Shown here piece by piece: positions 1-9,849 of a DNA stretch of 39,164 nt (position 1 is the first letter of the stretch; each line of letters begins with the position of its first letter). The stretch comes from CAYMUL01 sp964393605 (lineage in GTDB: Bacteria > Bacteroidota > Ignavibacteria > Ignavibacteriales > Ignavibacteriaceae). The notes beneath the pieces were generated by a model. The model was not told where the DNA came from and did no database searches. It was given only the letters and a program-made list of their open reading frames with translations. Both the position numbers and the translations under genes were made by a program. The stretch lies in contig CAYMUL010000033.1 of assembly GCA_964393605.1 (NCBI GenBank), forward strand, positions 1 to 39,164, written 5' to 3'.

Positions 1-997
1 CAATTAAGAATTTTGCATTGACGGAAAAATGATCGGAGTAGCCGCCAAGATAGCGACCACCGCCGTAAGTCGGGAATGGCGCACCTTCATATTTTCCGCT
101 GTGTGTTTGAAGAAAATGCGGATTATAGATTTCAAAACTATTGCAGATAAACTGAGTTTTCCCGGACAACAAATTTGATGAAACAATTATCTGATCAATC
201 ATATTCCAATCATCGCGATATTTATAACTGCCGGTACCTTCTTCATGTTTTTTAGAGGCAAGGTTGAAAAAACTTTTTTGTTTAGGATTCACATTTTCGC
301 AACTGTATTTTTCTGCCGTGAGAAAATTCGTAATCGAAACATTGTTCGGCTCATCGTTAAAATCCCCCATGATAATAATTTTTTCATCAGTGTAATTTTC
401 GTGTAAGAAATTTTTCAAAGTAGAAGCGGCTTCGATTCTATTTTTTTCAGATTCATCTTCTCCTCCTCTTCTCGAAGGCCAATGGTTCACCGAGAAGACA
501 AGCGAATCTCTGCCCACCTTGAATTTAGCGGTCAATAGTAACCTTGTAGGATATTTCGTTGGAAGATTGACTTCTTTACTTTTTTTAGAAATGAAATTGA
601 ACTTTGATTTTTTATAGAGCATTGCAACATCAATGCCGCGGCGGTCGGGGGAATCCTCGTGTACAATTCCGTAATTAAATTTTTTCAGCGCACCGGAAGT
701 AAGAATTTCAAGTACAAAAAGATTTTCAACTTCACACAATCCAAGAAAATCCGGTCCGCGACCGTTATTCATCGATGCAATCGCCTCTTCAAGATTTTTT
801 ATTTTGGTTTGGAATCTCTGATCACTCCACTCCGATTTTGAGGAAGGTAAAAATTCTTCATCGTTTATGTTCGGATCGTCGAGCGTATCGAAAAGATTTT
901 CTACATTCCAGAATGCAATGAAGAGTGTGTCTTTTTTTTGCGGATGTATTGAAAGAGTAAAAAGAATTATGGAGATTACTAATATTTTTGTTTTCAT
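1..997 (-). CDS. Secreted endonuclease/exonuclease/phosphatase (EEP) family protein, 3' end cut by window edge
   Basis: An open frame runs from an ATG at 997 to the left edge without a stop (about 332 codons visible). It begins with a likely signal peptide (MKTKILVISIILFTLSIHPQ), so the product is probably exported. EEP-fold motifs follow in order: AFWNVENLFD (metal-binding N and E), GLCEVEN, DRRGIDVAML, SVNHWPSRRGG (catalytic H), IIIMGDFNDEP and, at the very edge, a YSDHFSVNAKF segment that matches the usual C-terminal SDHxPV motif, so only a few residues are probably missing. The family cleaves phosphodiester bonds in nucleic acids or phospholipids; the substrate here cannot be told. It starts 5 nt after the stop of the DAACS symporter and is the last visible gene of that operon. 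Confidence 0.88.
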   Translation of the reverse strand, partial: MKTKILVISIILFTLSIHPQKKDTLFIAFWNVENLFDTLDDPNINDEEFLPSSKSEWSDQRFQTKIKNLEEAIASMNNGRGPDFLGLCEVENLFVLEILTSGALKKFNYGIVHEDSPDRRGIDVAMLYKKSKFNFISKKSKEVNLPTKYPTRLLLTAKFKVGRDSLVFSVNHWPSRRGGEDESEKNRIEAASTLKNFLHENYTDEKIIIMGDFNDEPNNVSITNFLTAEKYSCENVNPKQKSFFNLASKKHEEGTGSYKYRDDWNMIDQIIVSSNLLSGKTQFICNSFEIYNPHFLQTHSGKYEGAPFPTYGGGRYLGGYSDHFSVNAKFLI

Positions 998-1002
998 TTT
1001 TA

Positions 1003-2529
1003 TCATGCATTTGAAAGATTAAGTTTTAAATCATCACCCTCACTTTTTGCAACAATTGCAGAAACCATAGCATCTCCGGAAATGTTCGTAACTGTGCGGC
1101 ACATATCGAGGATTCTATCGACACCTAAAATTAGTGCAATTCCTTCCTCGGGGATGTGAACTGTTTTAAGAATAATAACGAGCATAATAATTCCAACGCC
1201 CGGAACCGGCGCAGTTCCGATTGATGCAAGCGTTGCCATTAATACAATTGTGAGTTGTTGTGAAATAGTTAAATCAATTCCGAATACTTGTGCTATAAAA
1301 ACTGCGGCAACACCTTGATATAAAGCCGTTCCGTCCATATTAATAGTAGCACCGAGCGGCAACACAAAACTTGAAATCGATTTTGAAACACCAAGATTTT
1401 CTTCCGCACATTCCATCGTAACCGGTAAAGTTGCCGCGCTGCTACTCGTGCTGAATGCAACAATTTGTGCGCGTCGTATCGATTTGAAAAAATCAATCGG
1501 ATTCATCTTTACAAAAAATTTTACAATCGATGCATATGTCCCGAGTGTGTGAATCAACAAACCAAGAACAACCGCAACCGCGTACCAAATAAGCGTTTGC
1601 AATATTTCAAACCCGAACTCGCTGACAACCGCGCCAATCAATGCGAAAACCCCTATGGGTGCAATCATCATAACAAGATCGACAAGTTTGATCATCGCCT
1701 CACTCAATCCTTCAAAGAATGAAATTACCGGTTTAGCTTTCGTCGGATCGATCATCGTTAAAACCATTCCGAGAAGTAGAGCGAAGAAAACTATTTGTAG
1801 CATGTTGGCGGTAGAAAGTGCAGCGAATGGATTTTTCGGAACAATATCTACAATAAAATTCTCGTCACCAACTTCAATTTTGGTGCTCGTTTTTTTTGCC
1901 GCTTCGTTTTGATAAGAAACCAATAAATTTTCTTTAGTTGTTTTATCCATCCTTGTTCCGGGTTGAATAACGTTTGCCACAACCAAACCGATTGTGATTG
2001 CGAATGCGGTTGTAACGAGATAGAGAACAATTGTTTTTGTTCCGATGCGTGCGAATTTTTTTATGTCGCCTAAACTTGCCGCGCCAACGAGTAATGAAGC
2101 AAGTACAAGTGGAACTGCAATCATATTCAACAAGCGAATGAATATATCTCCAATCCATTTTATTTTCGCCGGCAGAGTTTTTTCTCGGCTTACGGATGTA
2201 ACTGACGAGAGTAAGAATTCTTCTTCAGCTGTACCATTTAATTTTCCGTTTTTAACTTGAATTCTGTAATCTTTGTTTTGCGATTTCAGTTCATCAAATT
2301 TGGAAATTATCTGCTGCTGCTGATTCGACTTGAAAGTATAAACTTCAGCGTCATCAACGATGAAATTTATTTCTCTCCAATCCTCAACAACATTGGAGAA
2401 GGTTTCCTTATTCTTTTCAGATTCAAAGATCAATAAATTTTTATTGACGTTGAAGAGAACTCCGAATATCGATCCGAGAATCAGCGCAATCAAAATTTGA
2501 TTGTGAAGTTTCGGCAGTTTTAGTTTCAT
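1003..2529 (-). CDS. Dicarboxylate/amino acid:cation symporter (DAACS/SLC1 family)
   Basis: A 508-residue inner-membrane protein of the GltP/DctA type, which imports glutamate, aspartate or C4-dicarboxylates with Na+ or H+. The family signatures are clear: SSSAATLP at 362-369 (hairpin 1), NMDGT at 397-401 (unwound helix 7), PVPGVG near 441-446 (hairpin 2) and DRILDMCRTVTN at 471-482 (helix 8, substrate and cation contact). The protein is longer than the usual ~430 residues because a hydrophilic stretch of about 90 residues (28-120) lies between the first two membrane helices. The ATG is 12 nt after the NSS transporter stop, so the two are surely cotranscribed. Family assignment is firm; the exact substrate is not determined. 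Confidence 0.93.
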   Translation of the reverse strand: MKLKLPKLHNQILIALILGSIFGVLFNVNKNLLIFESEKNKETFSNVVEDWREINFIVDDAEVYTFKSNQQQQIISKFDELKSQNKDYRIQVKNGKLNGTAEEEFLLSSVTSVSREKTLPAKIKWIGDIFIRLLNMIAVPLVLASLLVGAASLGDIKKFARIGTKTIVLYLVTTAFAITIGLVVANVIQPGTRMDKTTKENLLVSYQNEAAKKTSTKIEVGDENFIVDIVPKNPFAALSTANMLQIVFFALLLGMVLTMIDPTKAKPVISFFEGLSEAMIKLVDLVMMIAPIGVFALIGAVVSEFGFEILQTLIWYAVAVVLGLLIHTLGTYASIVKFFVKMNPIDFFKSIRRAQIVAFSTSSSAATLPVTMECAEENLGVSKSISSFVLPLGATINMDGTALYQGVAAVFIAQVFGIDLTISQQLTIVLMATLASIGTAPVPGVGIIMLVIILKTVHIPEEGIALILGVDRILDMCRTVTNISGDAMVSAIVAKSEGDDLKLNLSNA

Positions 2530-2541
2530 CAGATTAGTCTC

Positions 2542-4089
2542 TTATGAATGTTTTTTCTTCCATGCAACTTTGATCAAAAATATCAACGCACCGAGAAGGA
2601 CAATCATCAATATTCTCGCACCCCAAATGTAAGGTACATTTTCGGGTGCAACATTTTTCAAGAGCAAAATATTTATTGCATCGTTCTTTGCCCACCAAAC
2701 CATCACAATAAATAATACAACCGGAGTAATGTATTTCATTACGTAGAAAAATATTTTCGGAATTTTTATATCTCCGCCGGAATTCATTTCATCCCAGGCA
2801 TCTTTACTATTAAAGACCCACATGAAGAGAACGACTTCAATTAAGGCGAATACAACAAGCCCGAAAGTTCCTGCCCAATAATCCATCTCATCGAGGAAAC
2901 CGTACTTCAAATAAAAAATGACGAAGTGAACTGCAATCCCTACGGTAACTGCAAGAAAAGCAACTGCTTTCTTCCTACTCATTCCTAACTCATCTTCGAG
3001 GAATGCAATGACCGGTTGCCCCATTGCGACGGAGGAAGTAATTCCTGCAAAAAATAAAAGCAGAAACCAGATGAATCCAAAAAATTCTCCGAAAGGAATT
3101 TGTTGAAAAATTAAAGGCATCGAAACAAAACCGAGATCAAATGCACCACCTTTGGCAATTGAGGTCGTCATCGCTAAACCGAAAAATGCAACAGCGGCAG
3201 GAATTGCAATTGAACCGCCAAGCACAACTTCTGCAAACTCATTTGTTGCGCTCGTTGTTAATGCGCTCAATGCAATATCATCTTTCGGTTTGAGGTAGCT
3301 TGCGTATGCGTGGATTGTTCCCATTCCTACGGAGAGCGTGAAGAATATTTGTCCCGCCGCGGCAAGCCAAACAGAAGGATTACTCAACTCAGCAAAATTT
3401 GGATTCCATATGAAAGCGAATCCATTCCAAACAGAATTTTCGGGTGCAGATGGATCAGGTGTGCCGAGAGTAATCACGCGAACAGCAAGAACAATTGCGA
3501 AAACAAAAAGCATCGGCATTGCAATCTTCGCAAGTTTTTCTATTCCTCTTGAAATACCTTTGAATAATACCCAGAAGTTAATCGTGAACGTTGCCAACAT
3601 GAATAAATATGAAGTCAGCACCGAAGAAAAATGTTCCGATGTTTCCCTTCCCTGATAACTGTAAAGAAAGCTTCGCATCGATTCGAATGTTGTTTGATCA
3701 AAATAAGTTTTGAAGAGGGAGAAGAAGCTGAAGCCGAGTGTCCATGATTCGATGTAAGTATAATAAATCATTATCGTGAGAGAAATAAATAAACCAAGAG
3801 TGCCGACATATTTTGCCGCTGGATGTTTCCACAATACATCGAACATACCGGGTGCGCTTCCGTGCCTAAATTTTCCGCCGTGTCTTCCGATTCCCCATTC
3901 AATCCACATCAACGGGATGCCGAGAAGTAGAAAAAATATGAAATATGGAATCATGAAAGCACCGCCGCCGTTTTGTGCCGCTTGTACAGGGAAGCGTAAA
4001 AAATTTCCGAGCCCGATTGCGTTACCCGCAACGGCAAGTATCAATCCGATTTTACTACCCCATTCTTCACGTGGTTTATTATTCTCCAT
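2542..4089 (-). CDS. Sodium-dependent transporter, NSS/SNF family
   Basis: A 515-residue polytopic membrane protein of the neurotransmitter:sodium symporter (LeuT-like) family. The diagnostic first helix AVAGNAIGLGNFLRFP (19-34) with the unwound Na+/substrate site is intact, followed by NGGGAF and WIEWGIGRHGG. About 12 membrane helices are visible and the length is normal for the family. Relatives carry amino acids or related amines with Na+. The ATG is preceded by AAAGGAG at good spacing. It is the first gene of a minus-strand operon with the DAACS symporter and the EEP protein, and it diverges from an APC permease across a 309-bp gap, so this corner of the genome is devoted to amino acid or organic acid uptake. 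Confidence 0.94.
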   Translation of the reverse strand: MENNKPREEWGSKIGLILAVAGNAIGLGNFLRFPVQAAQNGGGAFMIPYFIFFLLLGIPLMWIEWGIGRHGGKFRHGSAPGMFDVLWKHPAAKYVGTLGLFISLTIMIYYTYIESWTLGFSFFSLFKTYFDQTTFESMRSFLYSYQGRETSEHFSSVLTSYLFMLATFTINFWVLFKGISRGIEKLAKIAMPMLFVFAIVLAVRVITLGTPDPSAPENSVWNGFAFIWNPNFAELSNPSVWLAAAGQIFFTLSVGMGTIHAYASYLKPKDDIALSALTTSATNEFAEVVLGGSIAIPAAVAFFGLAMTTSIAKGGAFDLGFVSMPLIFQQIPFGEFFGFIWFLLLFFAGITSSVAMGQPVIAFLEDELGMSRKKAVAFLAVTVGIAVHFVIFYLKYGFLDEMDYWAGTFGLVVFALIEVVLFMWVFNSKDAWDEMNSGGDIKIPKIFFYVMKYITPVVLFIVMVWWAKNDAINILLLKNVAPENVPYIWGARILMIVLLGALIFLIKVAWKKKHS

Positions 4090-4398
4090 AAACTCTCCTT
4101 TTAATTATTGTGATGTTGATTAGTCTGTTTGAAATGAAAAAATTTTAAGAAATTAAATTTGATTAGAAATGTTTCAATCAATATAAAATAATTTGTCGAA
4201 ACACAGAAGAAGAAATCTGAATTTTTCTCGATGTAATTTGCGCATCGAAGAATTTTAGAGAGAAAAATCATTCCTGATTTTTTTGCTCGCAAGAATAATT
4301 TATCTATTCACTTCTTGTATGAAAAAAAATTTGTTGCTAAACTGAAATTGAAATCAAAAGAGTTTCTTCCATAAATTAAAAAGAGAACAAAACTAACA
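4090..4398. promoter_or_regulatory. Divergent intergenic region with two small inverted repeats
   Basis: This 309-bp AT-rich gap separates the divergent NSS and APC transporter genes and must hold both promoters. No credible gene is seen. It has an inverted repeat TCGATG (4228-4233) / CATCGA (4243-4248), and a perfect 8-bp hairpin AAAAATCA-TTCC-TGATTTTT (4263-4282). Either could be an operator or a weak terminator; the all-A/T hairpin is too weak to be a convincing terminator. Confidence 0.4.
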
Positions 4399-5808
4399 AT
4401 GCAGAAACCAGTAAAAGAATTGATAAGAGGGCTTTCCCTCACAGCCGCAGTGATGATTGTTGCCGGTTCGATGATCGGCTCGGGAATTTTTAGAAAGCCC
4501 GCAACTATGGCGGGACAACTGCTTTCCCCCGAACTATTGATATTTATTTGGGTTATTGCCGGAGCGATTACATTTATCGGTGCGCTCGTCAATGCTGAGA
4601 TTGCAGGAATGATTGATGCAACCGGCGGGCAATATGTTTATTTCAGAAAGATGTACGGAGATTTTACCGCCTATCTTTACGGCTGGTCTATACTTGCAGT
4701 AATTCAAACCGGAAGCCAGGCGGCTATTGCTTATGTCTTCGCGGAGTATCTCGGTTACTTTTTCAAATTTCCCGAAGCACCTGAAGTTATGAAAAACTTT
4801 TCCCTCTATATGCCTTTTGTTGGAGATATTTTTCCTTTTGCAGAATTTGGTACGAAGTTGGTCGCTATCGGCGCGATTCTGTTTCTTACTGTCGTTAATT
4901 ATTTGGGTGTCAGGTTCGGCGGAATTATTCAAACTGTCGTAACTTACATTAAAATTGTTTCGATAATATTACTCACGCTTATGTTGCTGGTTTTTGCGGA
5001 TGGTTCTTTTTCAAATCTCGCAACAGATGCAAGTTCAAGACCTGAAAACTTTAACATGATAGCGATGATAGGGTTGGCATTGGCGGGCGCATTCTGGGCA
5101 TACGACGGATGGAATAATGTAACATTCGTTTCGGGTGAAGTAAAAAATCCGCAGACGAATGTTCCGAAAGCACTACTTTACGGCACACTGATTGTCGTTG
5201 GCGTTTATGTAGTAATCAACATCGGATTTTTGTATGTGCTTCCAATCGATGAAATGATGAAGTCTCCATTAGTTGCGGCAACTGCCGCGGAAAAGATTTT
5301 CGGTTCATCGGGAGGATCTATAATTTCAATTGCCGTGATCATATCGACCTTTGGTGCATTGAACGGAAGTTTGCTCGCCACTGCAAGAGTGCAATATGCG
5401 ATGGCAAGAACAAAATTATTCTTCGAACCGCTCGGAAGAATTCATCCTAAGTTTTCTACGCCGCACATTTCATTAATCGTGCAAGGATTTTGGTCGGCGA
5501 TGCTCGTTATGTCCGGCTCGTTCGATACAATTACAGATTATGTAATATTCGCTTCATGGTTATTTTATATGATGGGTGCCTACGGTGTTATAGTTTTAAG
5601 AAAGAAAATGAAAGACGTTCCCCGCCCTTATAAAGTTTGGGGTTATCCGTACACACCTATTTTGTTTGTAGTATTCTCCGCACTCTTTTTAATCAACACA
5701 ATTGTAACCGACACAGAAAATGCAATGATGGGCGTATTGCTGATTGCCGCAGGCTTGCCGGTTTATTTCTATAGAAAATATTTTACAAAAGAAAAAGATG
5801 AGAAATAA
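4399..5808 (+). CDS. APC-superfamily amino acid permease
   Basis: A 469-residue protein with about 12 membrane helices. The first helix carries the APC signature AGSMIGSGIFRKPA (consensus GxGIF, substrate carboxylate site), and helix 6 shows AFWAYDGWNNVTFVSGEVKNP, typical of the LAT-like amino acid permeases and exchangers. A C-terminal RPYKVWGYPYTPI motif is also standard for the family. The cargo is an amino acid, identity unknown. The gene diverges from the NSS/DAACS operon, and its last 11 bases overlap the start of polA, so the polymerase is probably translated from the same message. Confidence 0.92.
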   Translation: MQKPVKELIRGLSLTAAVMIVAGSMIGSGIFRKPATMAGQLLSPELLIFIWVIAGAITFIGALVNAEIAGMIDATGGQYVYFRKMYGDFTAYLYGWSILAVIQTGSQAAIAYVFAEYLGYFFKFPEAPEVMKNFSLYMPFVGDIFPFAEFGTKLVAIGAILFLTVVNYLGVRFGGIIQTVVTYIKIVSIILLTLMLLVFADGSFSNLATDASSRPENFNMIAMIGLALAGAFWAYDGWNNVTFVSGEVKNPQTNVPKALLYGTLIVVGVYVVINIGFLYVLPIDEMMKSPLVAATAAEKIFGSSGGSIISIAVIISTFGALNGSLLATARVQYAMARTKLFFEPLGRIHPKFSTPHISLIVQGFWSAMLVMSGSFDTITDYVIFASWLFYMMGAYGVIVLRKKMKDVPRPYKVWGYPYTPILFVVFSALFLINTIVTDTENAMMGVLLIAAGLPVYFYRKYFTKEKDEK

Positions 5809-8575
5809 AAAAAAAACTTTTGTAATTGTTGATGCGTTAGCGATAGCGTATAAAGCATACTTCGCATTTGTTTCGCGTCCGTTAAAAACTAAAACAGGAA
5901 TTCCAACTTCCGCTGTGTACGGATTTGTTAATCAACTAATTAAACTGCTCGAAGATTTGCGACCGGATTTTATTGGCGTGGCATTCGATTCGAAGGAGAA
6001 AACTTTTCGGCACGAAATGTATGAGAAGTACAAATCTACACGCGCAGTCATTCCTGACGATCTCATTCCTCAAATTGAAAAGATAAAGGAAGTAATCTCG
6101 GCGATGAATATTCCCGTTTTGATTGCGCCCGGTTTTGAAGCCGATGATATTGTTGGCACAGCAGTCAAACTTGCGACAGAAAATAATTTACAATCTTTTA
6201 TGATTACTCCCGACAAAGATTACATTCAACTGATAAATGAAAATGTAAATTTAATCCGCCCCGGAAAAGGAAACGAAGATCTCGAAATAATAGATTTCAA
6301 AAAAGCGGCGGAAGAAATTGGTTTCCCTCCGGAATTGATGATAGATTATTTAGCACTCGTTGGCGATCCGAGCGACGACATTCCCGGTGTTAAAGGCATC
6401 GGACCGGTAACTGCAAATCCGTTAATCGCCGAGTTTGGAACGATTGAAAATATTTACGCGAACATCGGAAAGATTTCTAAAAAAGCGACCGTAACAAAAC
6501 TCGAGGTCAATAAGGAGAATGCGTTTCTCTCCAAAAAACTTGCAACTATTCATCTTCAAGTTCCAATTGAAATTGACTTTGATAAATTGGAATTCACTCC
6601 GCCGAATCTTGAAGAACTTCAAAGAATTTTTACCGAACTCGAATTTAAAAATCAATACATTCGAATCAGAAAATTATTTGCGGAAAAAGAAGAAGAAGAA
6701 GTAATTGCAGTAAGCGAGACACAAAGTGAATCCGAACGGTACAATAGTTCCAAAACAAATTATAAATTGATCGCAGATGAGAAAGAGGCAAAATCACTCA
6801 CCGCGAAACTGCTGAATGTTGAAAGATTTGTTTTCGATACGGAAACAAATTCGTTAGATCATTTCACTACAAAACTTGCAGGAGTTTCTTTTTCTTTCAA
6901 AGAAAATGAAGCGTATTTTGTAGCGATAAATCCGTTTGAGGAAGCGGATGGATTATTCGGAAGAGCGTTGCACGACAGACTTCATTTACAAAAGTTCTTA
7001 GAAATATTTTCGCCGGTTTTCAAAAACAAAAATTCTAAAAAGATTTGTCAAAACGGGAAGTTCGATATTTCGATTCTTCGCAGTTGCGGCATCGAGATAA
7101 ATAATTTCTATTTTGATACGATGGTTGCAAGCTACCTAATAAATCCCGATCAGAAACACGGGATGGATGACCTCGCAGAATATTATCTCAATTACAAACC
7201 GATTCCCCTTTCGGATTTAATCGGAGAGAAAAAAGATGCTGAGAGAATTTTTGATGTTGATCTTCATTCTCTCTCGAACTACTCGTGCGAAGATGCCGAT
7301 GTTACTCTAAAACTTTTTAATGTACTTTCCGAAAAGATAGAAAAAGAAAATTTACAAAAAATCGCTTACGAAGTAGATTTCCCTCTCGTTACCGTGCTTG
7401 AAGATATGGAGCGCGAAGGAATCAGAATCGATCGAAAAATTCTTTCCGAACTCAGCGCGGAACTTGAAAAGATGATGAATCGTTTTTCCGAAAATATTTT
7501 CTTTCACGCGGGAGAAAATTTTAATATCAACTCCCCTCAACAACTTCAAGTTATTCTTTATGATAAATTAAAATTGACAAAAGGAAGAAAAACTAAAACC
7601 GGTTATTCAACCGATGCGCGCGCTCTCGAATCGTTAAAAGGTGAACATCAAATTATTGATTTGATTCTTGATTACAGGCAAGTTGCAAAACTTAAATCCA
7701 CTTACACCGATGCGCTTCCGCAGTTGATTCATCCTTCAACCGGAAGAGTACACACATCATTTGCGCAGACTGTGGCATCAACGGGAAGACTTGCGAGCAA
7801 CGATCCGAATTTGCAGAACATTCCAATCCGCACCGATCTCGGAAAGGAAATAAGAAAAGCGTTTGTGCCGCGCGATAGTAACCATGTCATTCTTTCTGCC
7901 GATTACAGCCAAATTGAATTGAGAATCATGGCGAGTATTTGCGGCGATGAAACTTTATCAAAAGCATTTATCAACGGCGAAGATATTCATCGCAGTACTG
8001 CCGCGCTTGTGTTTCAAGTTGCTATTGAAGAAGTTACACCCGACATGCGAAGAAAAGCGAAGGAAGTCAATTTCGGAATTCTTTACGGCATCGGCGCATT
8101 CGGTTTAAAGAATCGTCTCGGAATTTCTCAAACGCATGCAAAGGAAGTTATCGATACTTACTTTACGAATTTCAGCAAAGTAAAAAAATTTATGGATGAT
8201 TCAATTGAAGCGGCAAAAGAGAAAGGTTACGCCGAAACTCTTCTCGGCAGAAGAAGATTCTTACAAAACATCAACAGCAAAAATTTTGTCGTCCGCCAAT
8301 TTGAAGAAAGAGTTGCAATCAATATGCCGATTCAAGGCACGGCGGCAGACATGATAAAACTTGCGATGATAAATATTCATAATCATTTCAAACAGAAAAA
8401 GTATAAATCCAAAATGGTTTTGCAAGTTCACGATGAATTAGTGTTTGATGTTCATAAAGATGAAATTGATGAAGTCAAAAGTGAAGTTAAGAGATTGATG
8501 GAAACTGCACTACCTTTAAATGTTCCCGTTGTAGTCGATTCCGGTATCGGTGATAATTGGCTCGATGCACATTAA
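5798..8575 (+). CDS. polA: DNA polymerase I
   Basis: A 925-residue protein with all three classical domains, close to the E. coli length. The N-terminal 5' nuclease keeps FVIVDALA (D12), GFEADDIVG, PDKDYIQL and GDPSDDIPGVKGIGP. The 3'-5' proofreading domain is intact, with FDTET (D347, E349), QNGKFD and the Y-x3-D motif YSCED. The polymerase domain has motif A DYSQIELRI (D702), motif B RRKAKEVNFGILYG and motif C VHDELVFD (D879, E880). It acts in Okazaki-fragment maturation and repair. I chose the ATG at 5798, which overlaps the APC stop by 11 nt, because it begins just before the conserved VDA strand; an upstream in-frame ATG at 5744 would add 18 non-homologous residues. The stop overlaps that of hpnE. 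Confidence 0.97.
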   Translation: MRNKKKTFVIVDALAIAYKAYFAFVSRPLKTKTGIPTSAVYGFVNQLIKLLEDLRPDFIGVAFDSKEKTFRHEMYEKYKSTRAVIPDDLIPQIEKIKEVISAMNIPVLIAPGFEADDIVGTAVKLATENNLQSFMITPDKDYIQLINENVNLIRPGKGNEDLEIIDFKKAAEEIGFPPELMIDYLALVGDPSDDIPGVKGIGPVTANPLIAEFGTIENIYANIGKISKKATVTKLEVNKENAFLSKKLATIHLQVPIEIDFDKLEFTPPNLEELQRIFTELEFKNQYIRIRKLFAEKEEEEVIAVSETQSESERYNSSKTNYKLIADEKEAKSLTAKLLNVERFVFDTETNSLDHFTTKLAGVSFSFKENEAYFVAINPFEEADGLFGRALHDRLHLQKFLEIFSPVFKNKNSKKICQNGKFDISILRSCGIEINNFYFDTMVASYLINPDQKHGMDDLAEYYLNYKPIPLSDLIGEKKDAERIFDVDLHSLSNYSCEDADVTLKLFNVLSEKIEKENLQKIAYEVDFPLVTVLEDMEREGIRIDRKILSELSAELEKMMNRFSENIFFHAGENFNINSPQQLQVILYDKLKLTKGRKTKTGYSTDARALESLKGEHQIIDLILDYRQVAKLKSTYTDALPQLIHPSTGRVHTSFAQTVASTGRLASNDPNLQNIPIRTDLGKEIRKAFVPRDSNHVILSADYSQIELRIMASICGDETLSKAFINGEDIHRSTAALVFQVAIEEVTPDMRRKAKEVNFGILYGIGAFGLKNRLGISQTHAKEVIDTYFTNFSKVKKFMDDSIEAAKEKGYAETLLGRRRFLQNINSKNFVVRQFEERVAINMPIQGTAADMIKLAMINIHNHFKQKKYKSKMVLQVHDELVFDVHKDEIDEVKSEVKRLMETALPLNVPVVVDSGIGDNWLDAH

Positions 8576-9849
8576 GAAATTTTTTCGATAACCGCCGCAG
8601 CCGCATATTTACCGCTTCTAACGGCACTTTCAATTGTTGCTGGAAGTTCGGTTTGAATCCAATCCCCAGCCAAAAATAAATTTTCATAGTTCGTTTTTGT
8701 CTGCAATCTTTTTTCAAGATTTTCTTTGGAAGGAACGAGTGTAGCTCTCTTCTCTTTCAAAATTTTATAACGAACAAGTTGCTCGCTCCTTAATTGCAAA
8801 CATGACTCCACTTCTTTCCAAACGATTGAGAAAATTTCTGATTCATCTTTATTAGTCAAATCGTTTGCCGCGCTAATTACTATTGTGATAAATCTGTCAT
8901 GATTGAAAACCCAATGCACGGGAGAATCGATCAACGCATAATATTTTTTTTTTAAGAAATTTTGTTTGAGCCAAATGTGGATAGTTAGAATCGGTGAATG
9001 TTCAATCTCCGGAATTTCAAATAACTTTTCTGCACCAGCAATATTTTTGTAAGCAAAAGAAGGAAGCGCTAAAATCACCGCATCAAAATCAGTAAGCATT
9101 TTGTCGAAATGTAAATTGGTTATTGTACCATTATCCGCTTCAATTTTCTTCAATCCGTTTGAGAGAAAAATCTCTCCATTATTTTCTTTAATAAATTTTT
9201 CCGCAGGTGAACAGAAAGTTTGCGACAACCCAAATTTCGGAATGACAAATTTCGATGAGGTTCCACCGGTAAAAAATATTTCGCGTAATATTCGGATAAA
9301 TATTTCCGCCGATGCGTTTTCGGGCTTACAATTCAATGCGCCAATCGAAAGTATATCCCACAAATATTTTCTAATATTTTTTGTTTGTCCGTTTTCATTC
9401 AGCCACTGCTCAACATTTAATTCATCAGCATTGTAATTTGAAAAGAACATTTTTGTCATGAGCTCAAGAATTTTCAATCGCTCAATAAATGAGAGCAGAT
9501 TGAAATTCAAAATTCCAAACAAGAGTGAAAGTGGGTACGGTGCTGATGTGGCTTGGAGAAAATCAATTTTTCCGCTACGTGAAGCCAAAGGTATTTTTAA
9601 AGATTCTTCAAAAATAAAATTCTGTTGGGCATTAATCAGCGATGAAAATTCAAAAGTATCTTTGTAGCAACCGAGTAGCAAATGCTGACCGTTATCGATT
9701 TCATCGCCGGATTCTTTATCAATGAATGAATAAGTCCTGCCGCCAAGTTTAGGCGATTGTTCGTAAAGTTGTACATGGAATTTTTTTGCAAGGAATGAAG
9801 CGGCGGAAAGCCCTGCCAATCCTCCCCCCACGACAACAATTTTTTTCAT
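8572..9849 (-). CDS. hpnE: Hydroxysqualene dehydroxylase (squalene-associated FAD-dependent desaturase)
   Basis: A 425-residue flavoprotein of the phytoene desaturase/amine oxidase fold. The N-terminus shows the FAD dinucleotide-binding motif VVVGGGLAGLSAA (5-17), then LYEQSPKLGGRTYSF and DNGQHLLLGCY, the form typical of HpnE. A C-terminal FLAGDW motif completes the FAD site. HpnE reduces hydroxysqualene to squalene in the three-step bacterial route from farnesyl diphosphate. Its ATG overlaps the hpnD stop (ATGA arrangement), giving strong coupling. It converges on polA with both stop codons inside one TTAA and no room for a terminator between them. Confidence 0.93.
   Translation of the reverse strand: MKKIVVVGGGLAGLSAASFLAKKFHVQLYEQSPKLGGRTYSFIDKESGDEIDNGQHLLLGCYKDTFEFSSLINAQQNFIFEESLKIPLASRSGKIDFLQATSAPYPLSLLFGILNFNLLSFIERLKILELMTKMFFSNYNADELNVEQWLNENGQTKNIRKYLWDILSIGALNCKPENASAEIFIRILREIFFTGGTSSKFVIPKFGLSQTFCSPAEKFIKENNGEIFLSNGLKKIEADNGTITNLHFDKMLTDFDAVILALPSFAYKNIAGAEKLFEIPEIEHSPILTIHIWLKQNFLKKKYYALIDSPVHWVFNHDRFITIVISAANDLTNKDESEIFSIVWKEVESCLQLRSEQLVRYKILKEKRATLVPSKENLEKRLQTKTNYENLFLAGDWIQTELPATIESAVRSGKYAAAAVIEKIS

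Noticed and set aside
4101..4292. 63-residue minus-strand open frame between the divergent transporters
   Set aside because: It overlaps the promoter and ribosome site of the NSS gene and has low-complexity Phe/Asn/Lys content.
5744..5797. Longer N-terminus for DNA polymerase I
   Set aside because: The 18 extra codons overlap the APC gene and read as its out-of-frame end; conserved sequence starts only after the ATG at 5798.
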